From: Candidatus Avelusimicrobium intestinipullorum
GTDB lineage: Bacteria; Elusimicrobiota; Elusimicrobia; Elusimicrobiales; Elusimicrobiaceae
Direction of reading: 5' to 3'
Assembly: GCA_944324635.1 (NCBI GenBank)
Contig: CALUXC010000007.1
Span: 1 to 64,000 of the forward strand
Length of the DNA: 64,000 nucleotides
The translations under genes and the position numbers were made by a program. The notes under the pieces were generated by a model. That model ran no database searches. It saw only the letters and a list, made by a program, of their open reading frames with translations, and was not told the origin of the DNA. Numbering within the stretch: the first letter of the stretch is position 1; each line of letters begins with the position of its first letter. Below are positions 25,924 to 34,838 of this stretch, in pieces.

Positions 25924-27603
25924 ATGAAACGTTTGTGCAAGACTCTCTTATACGGCTTGTTGTGTATGGCCTTTTCCGGCGCGGTGCACGCGGCGGATAA
26001 GGTGGATTTTATCGTCTCCGGGCGGGACAAAGGCTCCGTCTCGGCGGTGGTGTCCAACGGGAAAACCTTCGTGGACCTGCAAAAGACGGCCCGCAAGTTT
26101 GGCACGGGGGTGGAGCTGTTTGCCCAATCCAAGCAGGCCAAAATTTCTTCCAAAGGGTTTTATGCCATTTTAACGGCCCCATTGGCGGAAATTATTGTTA
26201 ATGCACAACCCAAAACGCTTTCCGAGCCGGTATTTATCAAAAGCGGGAAAATGATGGTGCCCGCGGAATTCTTCACCCTGCCGGAGTTCCAGCAGGCCAT
26301 GGACCGCTATGTGGAATTTCGCGACGGGGCCTTTTATGTGGAAAGGCGCTTTAACCTGGAATTTGTGGACGAACAAAAAAACGACCAGGATACGCTGCTG
26401 ATTTTTAACCCCAAAAAAGAAATTTCTTATCAAACCGAACAGTCCAATAAACATACCGTCACGGTTACTTTTCAAAATGTGGTGCTGAAAAGGGATTTGC
26501 ATTCGCGCCTGCGGACGGACTTTATTTCTTCTATGGACGTGCGCCAAGGGCGAAACGGTATTGCCGTACTGAAAGTGGTATTGGGCAAAAAAGCGAAAGA
26601 TTGGAGTTTTTCTAAGGTGGACGGCAAGCTGGTGTTCCGTGCCGGAGCTCAGGCGGGTGTGCCCGTGTTGGCGCCCTCCGCTCCGCAAACGGTAATCAAG
26701 CCCGAGCCTGCGCCCGCGCCGCAAACGGTGCCCGCGGCTAAAATTTTGCCTGCCAATGAAAAACCTTCCGTTTTGATGGAAGATGACGACGTGGAGGAAA
26801 TGAGCCCCGCCCAGGCCAAACCCGCTGTTATTAAAGCCGAAAAGCCGGCCCCCGCACCCAAGCCGGTGCCGGTAATTAAAACCGAGCCGGACCCGCTTTC
26901 CATGCGCTCTGCACATAAAAAAATGCGCATTGTGGTGGACCCCGGCCATGGCGGGAAAGACCCCGGCGCCGTGCGCAGCCGCTACCGCGAAAAAGATTGG
27001 AACCTGGACGTAGCCAAAGAATTGGCGCGCTTGCTTAAGAAAGGCGGATTTGAAGTGAAAATGACCCGCGAAAAGGACACTTTTATCGCCCTTTCCGAAC
27101 GTTCCAAAATGGCCAATCAGTTCAAGGCGGACTTGTTTGTATCCATTCACACCAACGCTTCCAAGAACCGCCATGCCAACGGATTTCAGGTATATTTCCG
27201 CTCCGAAAAAGCGACCGACAAAGAAGCCGCCGAAGTGGCCGCGTTGGAAAACGAAGCCATGCAATATGAAGAGGTGCATTATAATTTTGTGGACGCGTTG
27301 TTACAGTCTTTGGCCAAAAACGAGTATATTAACGAAAGCTCCAAACTGGCCGGCTATGTGCGAAATGCCGTTTATAAACAACCCGGAATCGGCATAGCGG
27401 TAAATCAAAACAACAGCGTCCGCCAGGCCAACTTCTACGTGTTAAAAGGTGTAAACAGCCCGGCTATTTTGGTGGAAATGGGATACATTAGCAGCAGTAA
27501 GGACCGTTCCCGCCTGGCCAATGCCACCGTGCGCGACCGCACGGCAAAAGGGATATATACCGGGATTGTGAATTACGCCAAGAAAGAAGGCTGGATAGAT
27601 TAA
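25924..27603 (+). CDS. N-acetylmuramoyl-L-alanine amidase
   Basis: A 559-residue exported enzyme that cuts peptide stems from glycan strands. Signal peptide 1-23 (GAVHAADKV). Residues about 30-130 look like a copper-amine-oxidase-type N domain, and about 130-240 like an AMIN-type domain (LEFVDEQKNDQDTLLIFN). A Pro/Ala-rich linker runs to about 335, then the catalytic Amidase_3 domain with zinc ligands in VDPGHGGKDPG, E in REKDWNLDVA and H in LFVSIHTNAS, plus catalytic E in AILVEMGYIS. No ribosome-binding site is obvious before the ATG. Confidence 0.92.
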   Translation: MKRLCKTLLYGLLCMAFSGAVHAADKVDFIVSGRDKGSVSAVVSNGKTFVDLQKTARKFGTGVELFAQSKQAKISSKGFYAILTAPLAEIIVNAQPKTLSEPVFIKSGKMMVPAEFFTLPEFQQAMDRYVEFRDGAFYVERRFNLEFVDEQKNDQDTLLIFNPKKEISYQTEQSNKHTVTVTFQNVVLKRDLHSRLRTDFISSMDVRQGRNGIAVLKVVLGKKAKDWSFSKVDGKLVFRAGAQAGVPVLAPSAPQTVIKPEPAPAPQTVPAAKILPANEKPSVLMEDDDVEEMSPAQAKPAVIKAEKPAPAPKPVPVIKTEPDPLSMRSAHKKMRIVVDPGHGGKDPGAVRSRYREKDWNLDVAKELARLLKKGGFEVKMTREKDTFIALSERSKMANQFKADLFVSIHTNASKNRHANGFQVYFRSEKATDKEAAEVAALENEAMQYEEVHYNFVDALLQSLAKNEYINESSKLAGYVRNAVYKQPGIGIAVNQNNSVRQANFYVLKGVNSPAILVEMGYISSSKDRSRLANATVRDRTAKGIYTGIVNYAKKEGWID

Positions 27604-27610
27604 CCATAAA

Positions 27611-27635
27611 CCCGCCGCTAAGCGGCGGGTTTTTT
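27611..27635 (+). terminator. Terminator after the amidase
   Basis: A 9-bp stem CCCGCCGCT / AGCGGCGGG is followed by six T. Confidence 0.92.
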
Positions 27636-27667
27636 ATAACAGATCCGTTTGAAACGCTTAAAAACAG

Positions 27668-28210
27668 ATGAAACAGTATTTTTCTTTATTTTGGATTTTT
27701 GCCAAAATCGGCACGTTCACGCTGGGCGGCGGATACGCCATGCTGCCGCTGATTGAACGGGAGCTGGTGGACGGAAAAGGCTGGCTGGAGCGGCGCGAGT
27801 TTTTGGATTGTGTGGCCGTTGCGCAGGCGGCGCCCGGCATTTTGGCCATTAACGTGGCCATTTTGGCGGGATACAAAATAAAAGGCTTCTGGGGAAGCAC
27901 GGTGGCTTCTTTGGGGGCGGCGCTTCCTTCTTTTGTAATTATTTTGCTGATTGCGCTTTTCTTCCGCGGGTATGAACACAACCCCGTGGTGCGCCGCGTG
28001 TTTATGGGGGTGCGCCCGGCGGTGGTGGCCTTGATTGCGGTGCCGGTGTTTAATTTGTCCAAAATGGCGGGGATTAATTTCAAAACCGTGTGGATACCGC
28101 TGGTGTGTGCGGGGCTTGTGTGGTTGCTTAAAGTGTCGCCCGTCTATATTGTGTTGGCGGCGGGCTTGGGCGGATTTTTGTTCTCTCGTTCCAAAAGGAG
28201 GACCCCGTGA
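27668..28210 (+). CDS. Chromate-type transporter, subunit 1
   Basis: A 180-residue membrane protein with one CHR domain. The motif FTLGGGYAMLPLIERELV near residue 18 and VAVAQAAPGILAINVAILAGYK are typical of the ChrA family, which moves chromate or other anions. With the next gene it makes a split (half-size) transporter pair. The stop overlaps the GTG of the next gene. The true substrate cannot be told from the sequence. Confidence 0.88.
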   Translation: MKQYFSLFWIFAKIGTFTLGGGYAMLPLIERELVDGKGWLERREFLDCVAVAQAAPGILAINVAILAGYKIKGFWGSTVASLGAALPSFVIILLIALFFRGYEHNPVVRRVFMGVRPAVVALIAVPVFNLSKMAGINFKTVWIPLVCAGLVWLLKVSPVYIVLAAGLGGFLFSRSKRRTP

Positions 28211-28731
28211 TTTATTGGCAGCTTTTTGCGACGTTTTTCAAAATCGGTCTATTTAATTTCGGCGGCGGATACGCCATGATTTCGTTTATCCAAAACGAAG
28301 TGGTGCACAAGCATGCGTGGCTGAGCGTGTCGGAATTTACCGACATAGTGGCCGTCAGCCAGGTGACGCCCGGCCCGGTGGGTATCAATTTGGCCACCTA
28401 TACGGGGTATACGGCGGCGGACGGCGTATTGGGGGCGGCAGTGGCAACGTTTGCCGTGTGCCTGCCTTCGTTTATTTTGATGTTGGCGGTAAGCCGGTAT
28501 TTTTTGAAATACCGTAATTCCCCTTCCGTAGAAGCCGTTTTTTCGGGCTTGCGCCCGGCGGTGATAGGCCTGATTGCGGCGGCGGCGTTGGTGCTGTGCA
28601 ACGGCGAAAATTTTGTGGATTATAAAAGCTTGCTTTTCTTTTTGGGGGCTTTTGTGGCGGTGTGGAAATTTAAGGCGGGGCCTATCGGCGTGATTGCCGC
28701 GTGCGGGGTGCTGGGGTGGATAGTGTATTAA
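28207..28731 (+). CDS. Chromate-type transporter, subunit 2
   Basis: A 174-residue partner of the preceding gene with the same CHR motif (FNFGGGYAMISFIQNEVV and VAVSQVTPGPVGINLATYTGY) and about five transmembrane helices. It starts with GTG overlapping the upstream stop, with GGAGG in front, so the two subunits are translated together. The two halves are divergent, which fits antiparallel heterodimers described for this family. Confidence 0.88.
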   Translation: MIYWQLFATFFKIGLFNFGGGYAMISFIQNEVVHKHAWLSVSEFTDIVAVSQVTPGPVGINLATYTGYTAADGVLGAAVATFAVCLPSFILMLAVSRYFLKYRNSPSVEAVFSGLRPAVIGLIAAAALVLCNGENFVDYKSLLFFLGAFVAVWKFKAGPIGVIAACGVLGWIVY

Positions 28732-28773
28732 AAGATAGCCTTATCTAACTTTATTTTTTATAAATTAAAACAT

Positions 28774-28810
28774 AAATATCCGTATTTCTTAGACGGGTAT
28801 TTATTTTTTT
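28774..28810 (+). terminator. Terminator after the chromate-type genes
   Basis: An AT-rich stem AAATATCCGT / ACGGGTATTT is followed by A and seven T. Two smaller AT hairpins flank it (AGATA/TATCT near 28735 and GTTAG/CTAAC near 28823). Confidence 0.75.
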
Positions 28811-28820
28811 GTAAAAATAC

Positions 28821-28849
28821 TTGTTAGTTTTTCCTAACTTTGTTATAAT
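28821..28849 (+). promoter_or_regulatory. Promoter of the secreted protease-like gene
   Basis: TTGTTA (28821-28826), a 17-base spacer and TATAAT (28844-28849), with TG one base before the -10. Transcription would start near 28856, only about 8 bases before the ATG, and no ribosome-binding site fits in that space. One of the clearest promoters in the window. Confidence 0.8.
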
Positions 28850-28863
28850 GTTTATACAAACCT

Positions 28864-29637
28864 ATGAACATATTTCAACTTGGCAACAAAACTCTTTTGG
28901 CCGCCTGCTTGGCGGCCGGTGCGTGCGGAGCGTTAAGCGCTCAAACGCCGGCGGGCGTACAGCCCGCCTTGGAACGGGCCGCTTTGCAGGCCCGTCAGAA
29001 CTACCGGCAATTTCGGCCGGTGGCGGAAATTAGCTTTGAATGGACCAAGCCCGTTTATTTAAGCGACATGGTGCACCGCCGCCGCCCCGGGTTTCGGGAA
29101 ACATTAATAGATGTAAAACACAAAACCACGCATTGCCGCGGGGTGCTGGGGGAGGGAACGTCCCGCGTGTTTACGCCGTCCGTTTGCCTCCGGGCGCCTA
29201 AAGGGTACACCTTAAAACAAATGCGCTTGCGCTTTGCCAACGGCAAAACCGGCACCGGAAGTGCCCGAAGCGTGCAGGTGAAGGGCGATTTGGCGGAAAT
29301 TGTGGTCTCGGCCGATTTGACCGAAGGCATAAAAGGCGCGCCTTTGGCGGCCGTAGCCGAGGGGAAAACCCTGCGCGAGGCCTATGGCGCCGGCGTACAA
29401 AATGCGTTGGTACAGTTTTTTATGAGTCGGGGGGTAATATCCGCTCGTTCCAGTCGTTTGACGGGCGTCAAAAACACCTTGCGGGTGGGTGATCCGTTCT
29501 ACTATAACGGGAAATTGGTGGCCCTGGTTAACCGGGTGCCTTCCCGCCTGCCGGTATCGTTGTGGGGCGGTGTGTCGGAAGACGGGCTTTCCTTGGTGCG
29601 CGTACAGCACGGGGGAGGCCTGTTGGCTGAAAAATAA
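28864..29637 (+). CDS. Secreted protein, possibly inactive trypsin-like
   Basis: A 257-residue exported protein with a signal peptide ending near residue 26 (GALSAQ). C91 and C108 in HCRGVLGEGTSRVFTPSVC sit where the disulfide around the catalytic His of trypsin-like proteases (CGGxLI-VLTAAHC) would be, but His is replaced by Val-adjacent Ser. VGDPFYYNGKLVALVN resembles the GDSGGP-x-x-NG-LVGI segment without the Ser. The fold assignment is an inference; if right, the protein has lost catalysis. It has its own promoter and terminator. Confidence 0.5.
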   Translation: MNIFQLGNKTLLAACLAAGACGALSAQTPAGVQPALERAALQARQNYRQFRPVAEISFEWTKPVYLSDMVHRRRPGFRETLIDVKHKTTHCRGVLGEGTSRVFTPSVCLRAPKGYTLKQMRLRFANGKTGTGSARSVQVKGDLAEIVVSADLTEGIKGAPLAAVAEGKTLREAYGAGVQNALVQFFMSRGVISARSSRLTGVKNTLRVGDPFYYNGKLVALVNRVPSRLPVSLWGGVSEDGLSLVRVQHGGGLLAEK

Positions 29638-29680
29638 ACGTTCTTCCTCTCCTAAGCCAGGGACGAGGGGGTCTCCTATA

Positions 29681-29713
29681 AACCGTCGGCACTCGGGGTG
29701 CCGGCGGTTTTTT
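29681..29713 (+). terminator. Terminator after the secreted protein gene
   Basis: AACCGTCGGCAC / GTGCCGGCGGTT forms a stem of about 12 bp with one wobble and is followed by T. Confidence 0.9.
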
Positions 29714-29720
29714 GCATAAT

Positions 29721-29746
29721 AAAAACCCCGGCCGTATGACCGGGGG
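29721..29746 (-). terminator. Terminator of the YgjP-like gene
   Basis: CCCCGG / CCGGGG with a short loop. Read on the minus strand it is followed by five T, just after the stop of the gene on that strand. Confidence 0.75.
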
Positions 29747-29751
29747 AAAAA

Positions 29752-30456
29752 TTAGTGGGAGGTTTGTTCGCCTTCGCTTGAGGTTTGGGCTTCGGCCTCT
29801 TGCGGCCGGGTTTTTTCTTCAGGCTCCGTTTCTTCCTTATACGTCAGTTCCACTTCGGCAAAGACGGCGCCTTTGTTGTCGTTTAACCAGCGGCGGTGGC
29901 TTTTGTAATCGGGGCAGAACTGCGCTACCAGCTGCCAGTATTCCTGCCCATGATTCATGTGTACCAAGTGGCACAGTTCGTGCACCATCAGGTAATCCTG
30001 CACCGCCAGCGGCATTTTGATAATGCGGTAAGAATAGTTGATATTCTTTTTGCCCGAACAGCTGGCCCAGCAGGTTTTTTGGTCTTTAATGACGATATTG
30101 TTGTATTCTACGCCAATTTTTTCCGCCCATTCTTTGGTTTTGGCCTTCAGGGTTTCGTTGGCTTTGTTTCGCAGCCAATCGGTAACCAGGGCCCCGGGGT
30201 CGGAGTTTTTGGACTGCAGATAGATGTGGAACACCGTCCCGTCAAAAGCCACGCCTTCTTCCTGGTCGGGCGTTAGGTACATGCGGGCTTCAAACAAGTC
30301 CCCGTTATAGAGCACTTTGTTGCCGTCGGCGGGTGTTTGGGCCGCGCCGGAAGGGGCGCCTTGCGCGTCGGGCTTGCCGAACACTTCGGGCAGCTCTTTT
30401 TTGAGCCGTTCTATAAATAGTTTTACGTCGCTGATGACGGTCTGTGTATCTGCCAT
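29752..30456 (-). CDS. YgjP-like zinc metallopeptidase (DUF45)
   Basis: A 234-residue protein. The start at 30456 (MADTQTVISDVKL) is chosen; upstream in-frame ATGs would extend it into the promoter region shared with gcvT. The C-terminal half carries CWASCSGKKNINYSYRI and the zinc motif VHELCHLVHMNHGQEYW (HExxH plus downstream His), characteristic of the YgjP/WLM-type gluzincin family. The last 30 residues are Glu/Thr-rich and probably disordered. No signal peptide, so it is cytoplasmic. The substrate is unknown. Confidence 0.85.
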   Translation of the reverse strand: MADTQTVISDVKLFIERLKKELPEVFGKPDAQGAPSGAAQTPADGNKVLYNGDLFEARMYLTPDQEEGVAFDGTVFHIYLQSKNSDPGALVTDWLRNKANETLKAKTKEWAEKIGVEYNNIVIKDQKTCWASCSGKKNINYSYRIIKMPLAVQDYLMVHELCHLVHMNHGQEYWQLVAQFCPDYKSHRRWLNDNKGAVFAEVELTYKEETEPEEKTRPQEAEAQTSSEGEQTSH

Positions 30457-30518
30457 ATATACATTGTATAAAAAACGGTTAAATTTTATACAATGGTCGT
30501 ATACTTTTGGAGGTTTTT

Positions 30519-31601
30519 GTGACCCACACCGATTTGCAAAAAACACCCCTCTGCGCAGCCTGCGAACGCGCCGGCGGCAAGATGGTGGATTTTCACGGGT
30601 GGCTCTTGCCCGTGCAGTTTGAAGGAATTATTGCCGAACACAAAGCCGTGCGCGAAGCCGCCGGCATGTTTGACGTTTCCCATATGGGGCAGATTTTTGT
30701 GGAAGGCAAAGACGCCTGGCCCTTTTTGCAATATATTAACTGCAATAACATCAAAAACGAACCCGGCGCCGGGGTGTATTCCCATATTTTGACCGAAAAA
30801 GGCACGATTATTGACGATGCCATTTCGTTCTGTTTAACGCCCGAAAAATTTTTGGTGGTGGTAAACGCCGCGTGCATTGAACAGGATTTTGCCTGGTTTG
30901 AAAAACAGGCCAAACAGTTTGACGTAACCGTCCGAAACGAAAGCGCCCAGTGGGGCATGATTGCCTTGCAGGGGCCGGAAGCCTTGGACCATGCGGCCAA
31001 ACTGTTGCCGCAAGCCAAGGAAGTGGCGCGGTTTCATATTGCCGAAATTGAACTGTTTGGAGCCAAAGGCTACCTGACCCGCACCGGATATACCGGCGAG
31101 GACGGGGTGGAAATTATGCTTCCCGGGGAAAAAATTGAACAGCTTTGGAACGCCCTTTTGGCTCAAGGCGTAAAGCCCTGCGGCTTAGGCGCGCGGGACG
31201 TGCTTCGCCTGGAAGCAGGGTACCTGCTTAACGGAGCCGATGCCGACCAGACCCGCACCCCGTATGAAGCGGCTTGCGGCTGGGTGGTGAAACTGGCCAA
31301 AGAAAATTTTGTAGGGAAAGATGCGCTGGCGGCGCAAAAAGCACAGGGGGTAAAAGAAAAACTGACCGGCTTTGTGCTTAAAAGCCCCGGCGTGCCGCGC
31401 GCAGGATGCAAGGTATTTGTCGGCGCGGAAGAAAAAGGAGTGCTGACCAGCGGAACGTTTTCGCCGTTATTTAAGGGAATAGCCGTGGGCTATTTGGCGG
31501 CGGACGCGGCCGTGCCGGGCAGCGAAGTGGAAATAGAAATCCACGGCAGACGGGCCAAGGCCGAAGTGGTCAAAACGCCCTTTTATAAAAACCGAGTTTA
31601 A
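30519..31601 (+). CDS. gcvT: Aminomethyltransferase (glycine cleavage T protein)
   Basis: A 360-residue T protein that transfers the methylene carbon of glycine to tetrahydrofolate. GTG at 30519 follows GGAGG with 5 bases spacing; an upstream TTG (30507) overlaps that site. Motifs: MVDFHGWLLPVQFEGI, FDVSHMGQI, GYTGEDGVEI and LGARDVLRLEAGYLLNG. It is the first gene of gcvT-H-PA-PB. No glycine riboswitch is visible in the 60 bases upstream. Confidence 0.96.
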   Translation: MTHTDLQKTPLCAACERAGGKMVDFHGWLLPVQFEGIIAEHKAVREAAGMFDVSHMGQIFVEGKDAWPFLQYINCNNIKNEPGAGVYSHILTEKGTIIDDAISFCLTPEKFLVVVNAACIEQDFAWFEKQAKQFDVTVRNESAQWGMIALQGPEALDHAAKLLPQAKEVARFHIAEIELFGAKGYLTRTGYTGEDGVEIMLPGEKIEQLWNALLAQGVKPCGLGARDVLRLEAGYLLNGADADQTRTPYEAACGWVVKLAKENFVGKDALAAQKAQGVKEKLTGFVLKSPGVPRAGCKVFVGAEEKGVLTSGTFSPLFKGIAVGYLAADAAVPGSEVEIEIHGRRAKAEVVKTPFYKNRV

Positions 31602-31617
31602 CCCAAAGGAGAAAAAC

Positions 31618-31998
31618 ATGCATAACGAAGAAAATTGCCGTTTTGCCAAAACGCACGAATGGGCCCATGTGGAAGGCGACATTGCCACCGTGGGCATCAG
31701 CAACCACGCGCAGGAAGAAATCAGCGATATCGTATTTGTGGACTTGCCTAAAGTGGGCCAGCAAGTAACGGCGGGCCAGAACTGCTGCGTGATTGAATCG
31801 GTTAAATCCGCTTCCGAAATTTATGCGCCCGTCAGCGGGGAAGTGGTGGAAGTGAACTCCGCCTTGGTCAACGATCCTGCCCTCGTCAACCGCGAACCGC
31901 ACGGCAACGGATGGCTGTTCAAAGTAAAAATGACGGCCCCCGCCGAATACGAAAACCTGTTGGACCTCAACGCTTACAACGCCACTCTTAAAAAATAA
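31618..31998 (+). CDS. gcvH: Glycine cleavage H protein
   Basis: A 126-residue carrier protein. The lipoyl lysine is K63 in IESVKSASEIYAPVSG. It shuttles the aminomethyl group among the P, T and L proteins. AAAGGAG before the ATG is strong. The hairpin after it may reduce expression of the downstream P genes. Confidence 0.97.
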   Translation: MHNEENCRFAKTHEWAHVEGDIATVGISNHAQEEISDIVFVDLPKVGQQVTAGQNCCVIESVKSASEIYAPVSGEVVEVNSALVNDPALVNREPHGNGWLFKVKMTAPAEYENLLDLNAYNATLKK

Positions 31999-32012
31999 GC
32001 GGAAAAAATATA

Positions 32013-32042
32013 GATCCCCCGCTTTTGGCGGGGGATTTTGAA
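32013..32042 (+). terminator. Hairpin between gcvH and gcvPA
   Basis: A stem of about nine base pairs, ATCCCCCGC / GCGGGGGAT, followed by TTTTG. It is inside an operon, so it may be a partial terminator or an mRNA-stabilising end that raises GcvH over the P protein. Confidence 0.7.
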
Positions 32043-32057
32043 AAGGACTTTTTGATT

Positions 32058-33386
32058 ATGTTTATCCCTCATACTGAGCAAGACCGCAAAGAAATGCTGG
32101 AAAAAATCGGCGTTTCGTCGGTAAAAGAACTGCTGGCGCAAATTCCGCAGGAACTCTTATACCCCGTGTTGGATTTGCCCCGCGCGCTGACGGAGCAGGA
32201 ACTCTCCTCCCATGTGCGCGCGTTGGCTGCCCGCAATAAACCGCTTAAAAATTTTATTGGTGCGGGCATTTACGAACATTTTATCCCTGCAGCGGTGGGC
32301 GCGCTGTCGTCTCGCGGCGAATTTTTAACCGCCTACACCCCTTACCAGGCCGAAGCCAGCCAGGGCACCCTGCAAACGATTTACGAATTTCAAAGCTGTA
32401 TTTGTTCGCTGTTTGATATGGACGTGGCCACCGCCTCTCACTACGACGGCGCCACCGCCTTGGCCGAAGCCGTGCTGGCCTGCCTGCGGGTAACGGGGCG
32501 GAAAGAAATTTTGATTTCAGCCGCATTGCACCCGCACTATAAAGAAGTGCTTAAAACGTATGTGCGCCACCAAGAAGGGGTCCTTGTAAAAGAATCCCCC
32601 GTGGGGCAAGACGGCACGCTGGATCTGGCGGCTTTGGAGCAAAACTTGTCCAACCAAACGGCTTGTTTTGTGTTGGCTACGCCGAACTTTTTTGGTTGTT
32701 TGGAGCAAGCGGAAGAAGTGTCTGCCCGCGTGCATCAAGTTGGCGCTTTGCTGACGGCGTTGGTGAGTCCGCTTGCCTTGGGCGTGATGCAAACGCCGGG
32801 CTCGTATAATGCGGATTTTGCCGTTGCAGAAGGGCAGCCTCTTGGCAACGCCATGAATTTTGGCGGGCCCGGGCTGGGCATTATGACGGCCAAAAAAGCC
32901 TATATGCGCCAGTTGCCGGGGCGTATTGTGGGTATTGCCAAAGACAAAAACGGCCGCCGCGCTTTTGTGCTTACGCTGCAAGCGCGCGAACAGCATATCC
33001 GCCGCGAAAAAGCCTCTTCCAACATTTGTTCCAACGAAGCGCTTTGCGCGCTTAACGCCGTTATTTATTTGACCCTGCTGGGCCCCAAAGGCTTGCAGGA
33101 AGTGGCGGAATTGAATTTGGAACGCTCTCATCAATTGGCCGAGCTGTTGGGCAAGGTGCCCGGCTTTAAGCTGAAATTTGCCGCACCGTTCTTTAACGAG
33201 TTTGTGCTGGAATGCCCGGTGCCGGCGAAGAAAGTCATTCAAAAACTGGAAAAGAAAGGCATCAGTGCGGGGTATGCGCTGGGGGCCGATTGGAAAGGGT
33301 TTGAAAACTGCCTGCTGGTGTGTGCTACGGAAACCAAAACCGAGGCCGACTTGAAAGCCTATGCGGCTGCGTTGGAGGGCATTTAA
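32058..33386 (+). CDS. gcvPA: Glycine dehydrogenase (decarboxylating) subunit 1
   Basis: A 442-residue alpha half of the P protein, which decarboxylates glycine. It starts MFIPHTEQDRKEMLEKIGV, and further GAGIYEHFIPAAVGALSSRGEFLTAYTPYQAEASQG. The start at 32058 is chosen since AAGGAC lies upstream and the family begins here; an ATG at 32025 lies in the hairpin region. The split P protein is usual in Firmicutes and many anaerobes. Confidence 0.96.
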   Translation: MFIPHTEQDRKEMLEKIGVSSVKELLAQIPQELLYPVLDLPRALTEQELSSHVRALAARNKPLKNFIGAGIYEHFIPAAVGALSSRGEFLTAYTPYQAEASQGTLQTIYEFQSCICSLFDMDVATASHYDGATALAEAVLACLRVTGRKEILISAALHPHYKEVLKTYVRHQEGVLVKESPVGQDGTLDLAALEQNLSNQTACFVLATPNFFGCLEQAEEVSARVHQVGALLTALVSPLALGVMQTPGSYNADFAVAEGQPLGNAMNFGGPGLGIMTAKKAYMRQLPGRIVGIAKDKNGRRAFVLTLQAREQHIRREKASSNICSNEALCALNAVIYLTLLGPKGLQEVAELNLERSHQLAELLGKVPGFKLKFAAPFFNEFVLECPVPAKKVIQKLEKKGISAGYALGADWKGFENCLLVCATETKTEADLKAYAAALEGI

Positions 33387-33387
33387 C

Positions 33388-34836
33388 ATGGAAACGATTT
33401 TGAAACATAACGAACTTTCCCTGGAAAAATCCCGCCCCGGTCGGCGCGGAGTGCGCTTTAGTGCGGCGCAAAAAGGAGCCGCGGCGTATTTGCCTCAGGC
33501 TTATTTGCGCAAAACGGCACCGAAACTGCCGGAACTTTCCGAATTTGAAACGGTGCGTCATTTTACGTGTTTGTCCGAACTGAACTATTGCCTGGACGGC
33601 GAGTTCTATCCGTTAGGGTCTTGCACCATGAAGTATAACCCCAAAGCGTATGATTTGCTCAGCTCTTTGGACGGGTTTACCCAAGTTCACCCGTTTGCGC
33701 CGGAATCCTCGGTACAAGGGACCTTGGAAATGCTGTACCATTTCCAGGAATTGCTTAAAAAAGTAACGGGTTTATCCGCCTTCACCTTGCAGCCCGCTGC
33801 GGGGGCGCATGGGGAACTGACGGGTATTTTAACCGCCCGCGCTTATCATGATGCGCGCAAAGATTTCAAACGCACCGAAGTCATCGTGCCCGACACCGCT
33901 CACGGCACCAACCCGGCCACGGCGCATATGGCGGGCTATACTGTTATCAATATCAAATCCGCCTCTGACGGCTGTGTGGATAAAGAAGCCTTGCAGAACG
34001 CCCTGTCGGATAAGACGGCCGTCGTCATGCTGACGGTGCCCAACACCGTGGGGCTTTTTGAAAAAGATATTCGCGAAATTGCCGACATGGTGCATAAAGC
34101 CGGTGCCCTCTTTTATTTGGACGGCGCTAACTTTAACGCCTTGGCGGGGCTGGTAAAACCGGCCGATTTGGGAGCCGATTTGATGCACTTAAATGTGCAC
34201 AAGAGTTTTGCCGCGCCGCATGGCGGCGGCGGCCCCGGCGCGGGCCCGGTGGGTGCGGCGGCGCATGTGGCACCCTTCTTGCCTAAGCCCATGGTGGAAT
34301 GCAAAAACGGCAAATATACCTTGACGGGCAAAATGCCCAAGAGCCTGGGCAAAATGAAAGCCTTTTACGGCAACGTGGCCGTATGCCTGCGCGGGTACTG
34401 CTATTTGAGGCAATTTGACGATTCCACCTTCAAAGACATTGGCGAAAATGCCGTGCTAAACGCCAACTATGTGCGGGTGGCGCTGAAAGGCAAATTTAAT
34501 GCGTTTTTTGACCGTACCTGCATGCACGAATGTGTACTGAGCGTGAACCCGGCGGAAATGAACGGCGTGCATACGTCCGACATTGCCAAACGCCTGCTGG
34601 ATTACGGGTTTTACGCGCCCACCATTTATTTCCCGCTGATCGTTCCCGAAGCTATTATGATTGAGCCCACGGAAACCGAAAGCAAACAAATGCTGGACGC
34701 GTTTGTGCGGGTGATGGAAAAAATCTATGACGAAATCCACACCGAGCCGCAAACCGTAAAAGACGCTCCGCACAGCCAATGCGTGTGCCGCATTGACGAA
34801 GTTTCCGCCGCGCGCGAACCCAACCTGCGCTGGTGA
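33388..34836 (+). CDS. gcvPB: Glycine dehydrogenase (decarboxylating) subunit 2
   Basis: A 482-residue beta half carrying the PLP lysine K272 in LNVHKSFAAPHGGGGPGAGP. Other motifs are FYPLGSCTMKYNPK and TLQPAAGAHGELTGIL. It begins directly after the gcvPA stop. The stop overlaps a GTG that could start the next gene, but two strong hairpins lie between it and the conserved start of that gene. No dihydrolipoyl dehydrogenase (gcvL) is in the window. Confidence 0.97.
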   Translation: METILKHNELSLEKSRPGRRGVRFSAAQKGAAAYLPQAYLRKTAPKLPELSEFETVRHFTCLSELNYCLDGEFYPLGSCTMKYNPKAYDLLSSLDGFTQVHPFAPESSVQGTLEMLYHFQELLKKVTGLSAFTLQPAAGAHGELTGILTARAYHDARKDFKRTEVIVPDTAHGTNPATAHMAGYTVINIKSASDGCVDKEALQNALSDKTAVVMLTVPNTVGLFEKDIREIADMVHKAGALFYLDGANFNALAGLVKPADLGADLMHLNVHKSFAAPHGGGGPGAGPVGAAAHVAPFLPKPMVECKNGKYTLTGKMPKSLGKMKAFYGNVAVCLRGYCYLRQFDDSTFKDIGENAVLNANYVRVALKGKFNAFFDRTCMHECVLSVNPAEMNGVHTSDIAKRLLDYGFYAPTIYFPLIVPEAIMIEPTETESKQMLDAFVRVMEKIYDEIHTEPQTVKDAPHSQCVCRIDEVSAAREPNLRW

Positions 34837-34838
34837 GC

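Noticed and set aside
30457-30518. Glycine riboswitch before gcvT
   Set aside because: The gap to the divergent gene is about 60 bases, too short for a glycine riboswitch, and no matching motif is seen.
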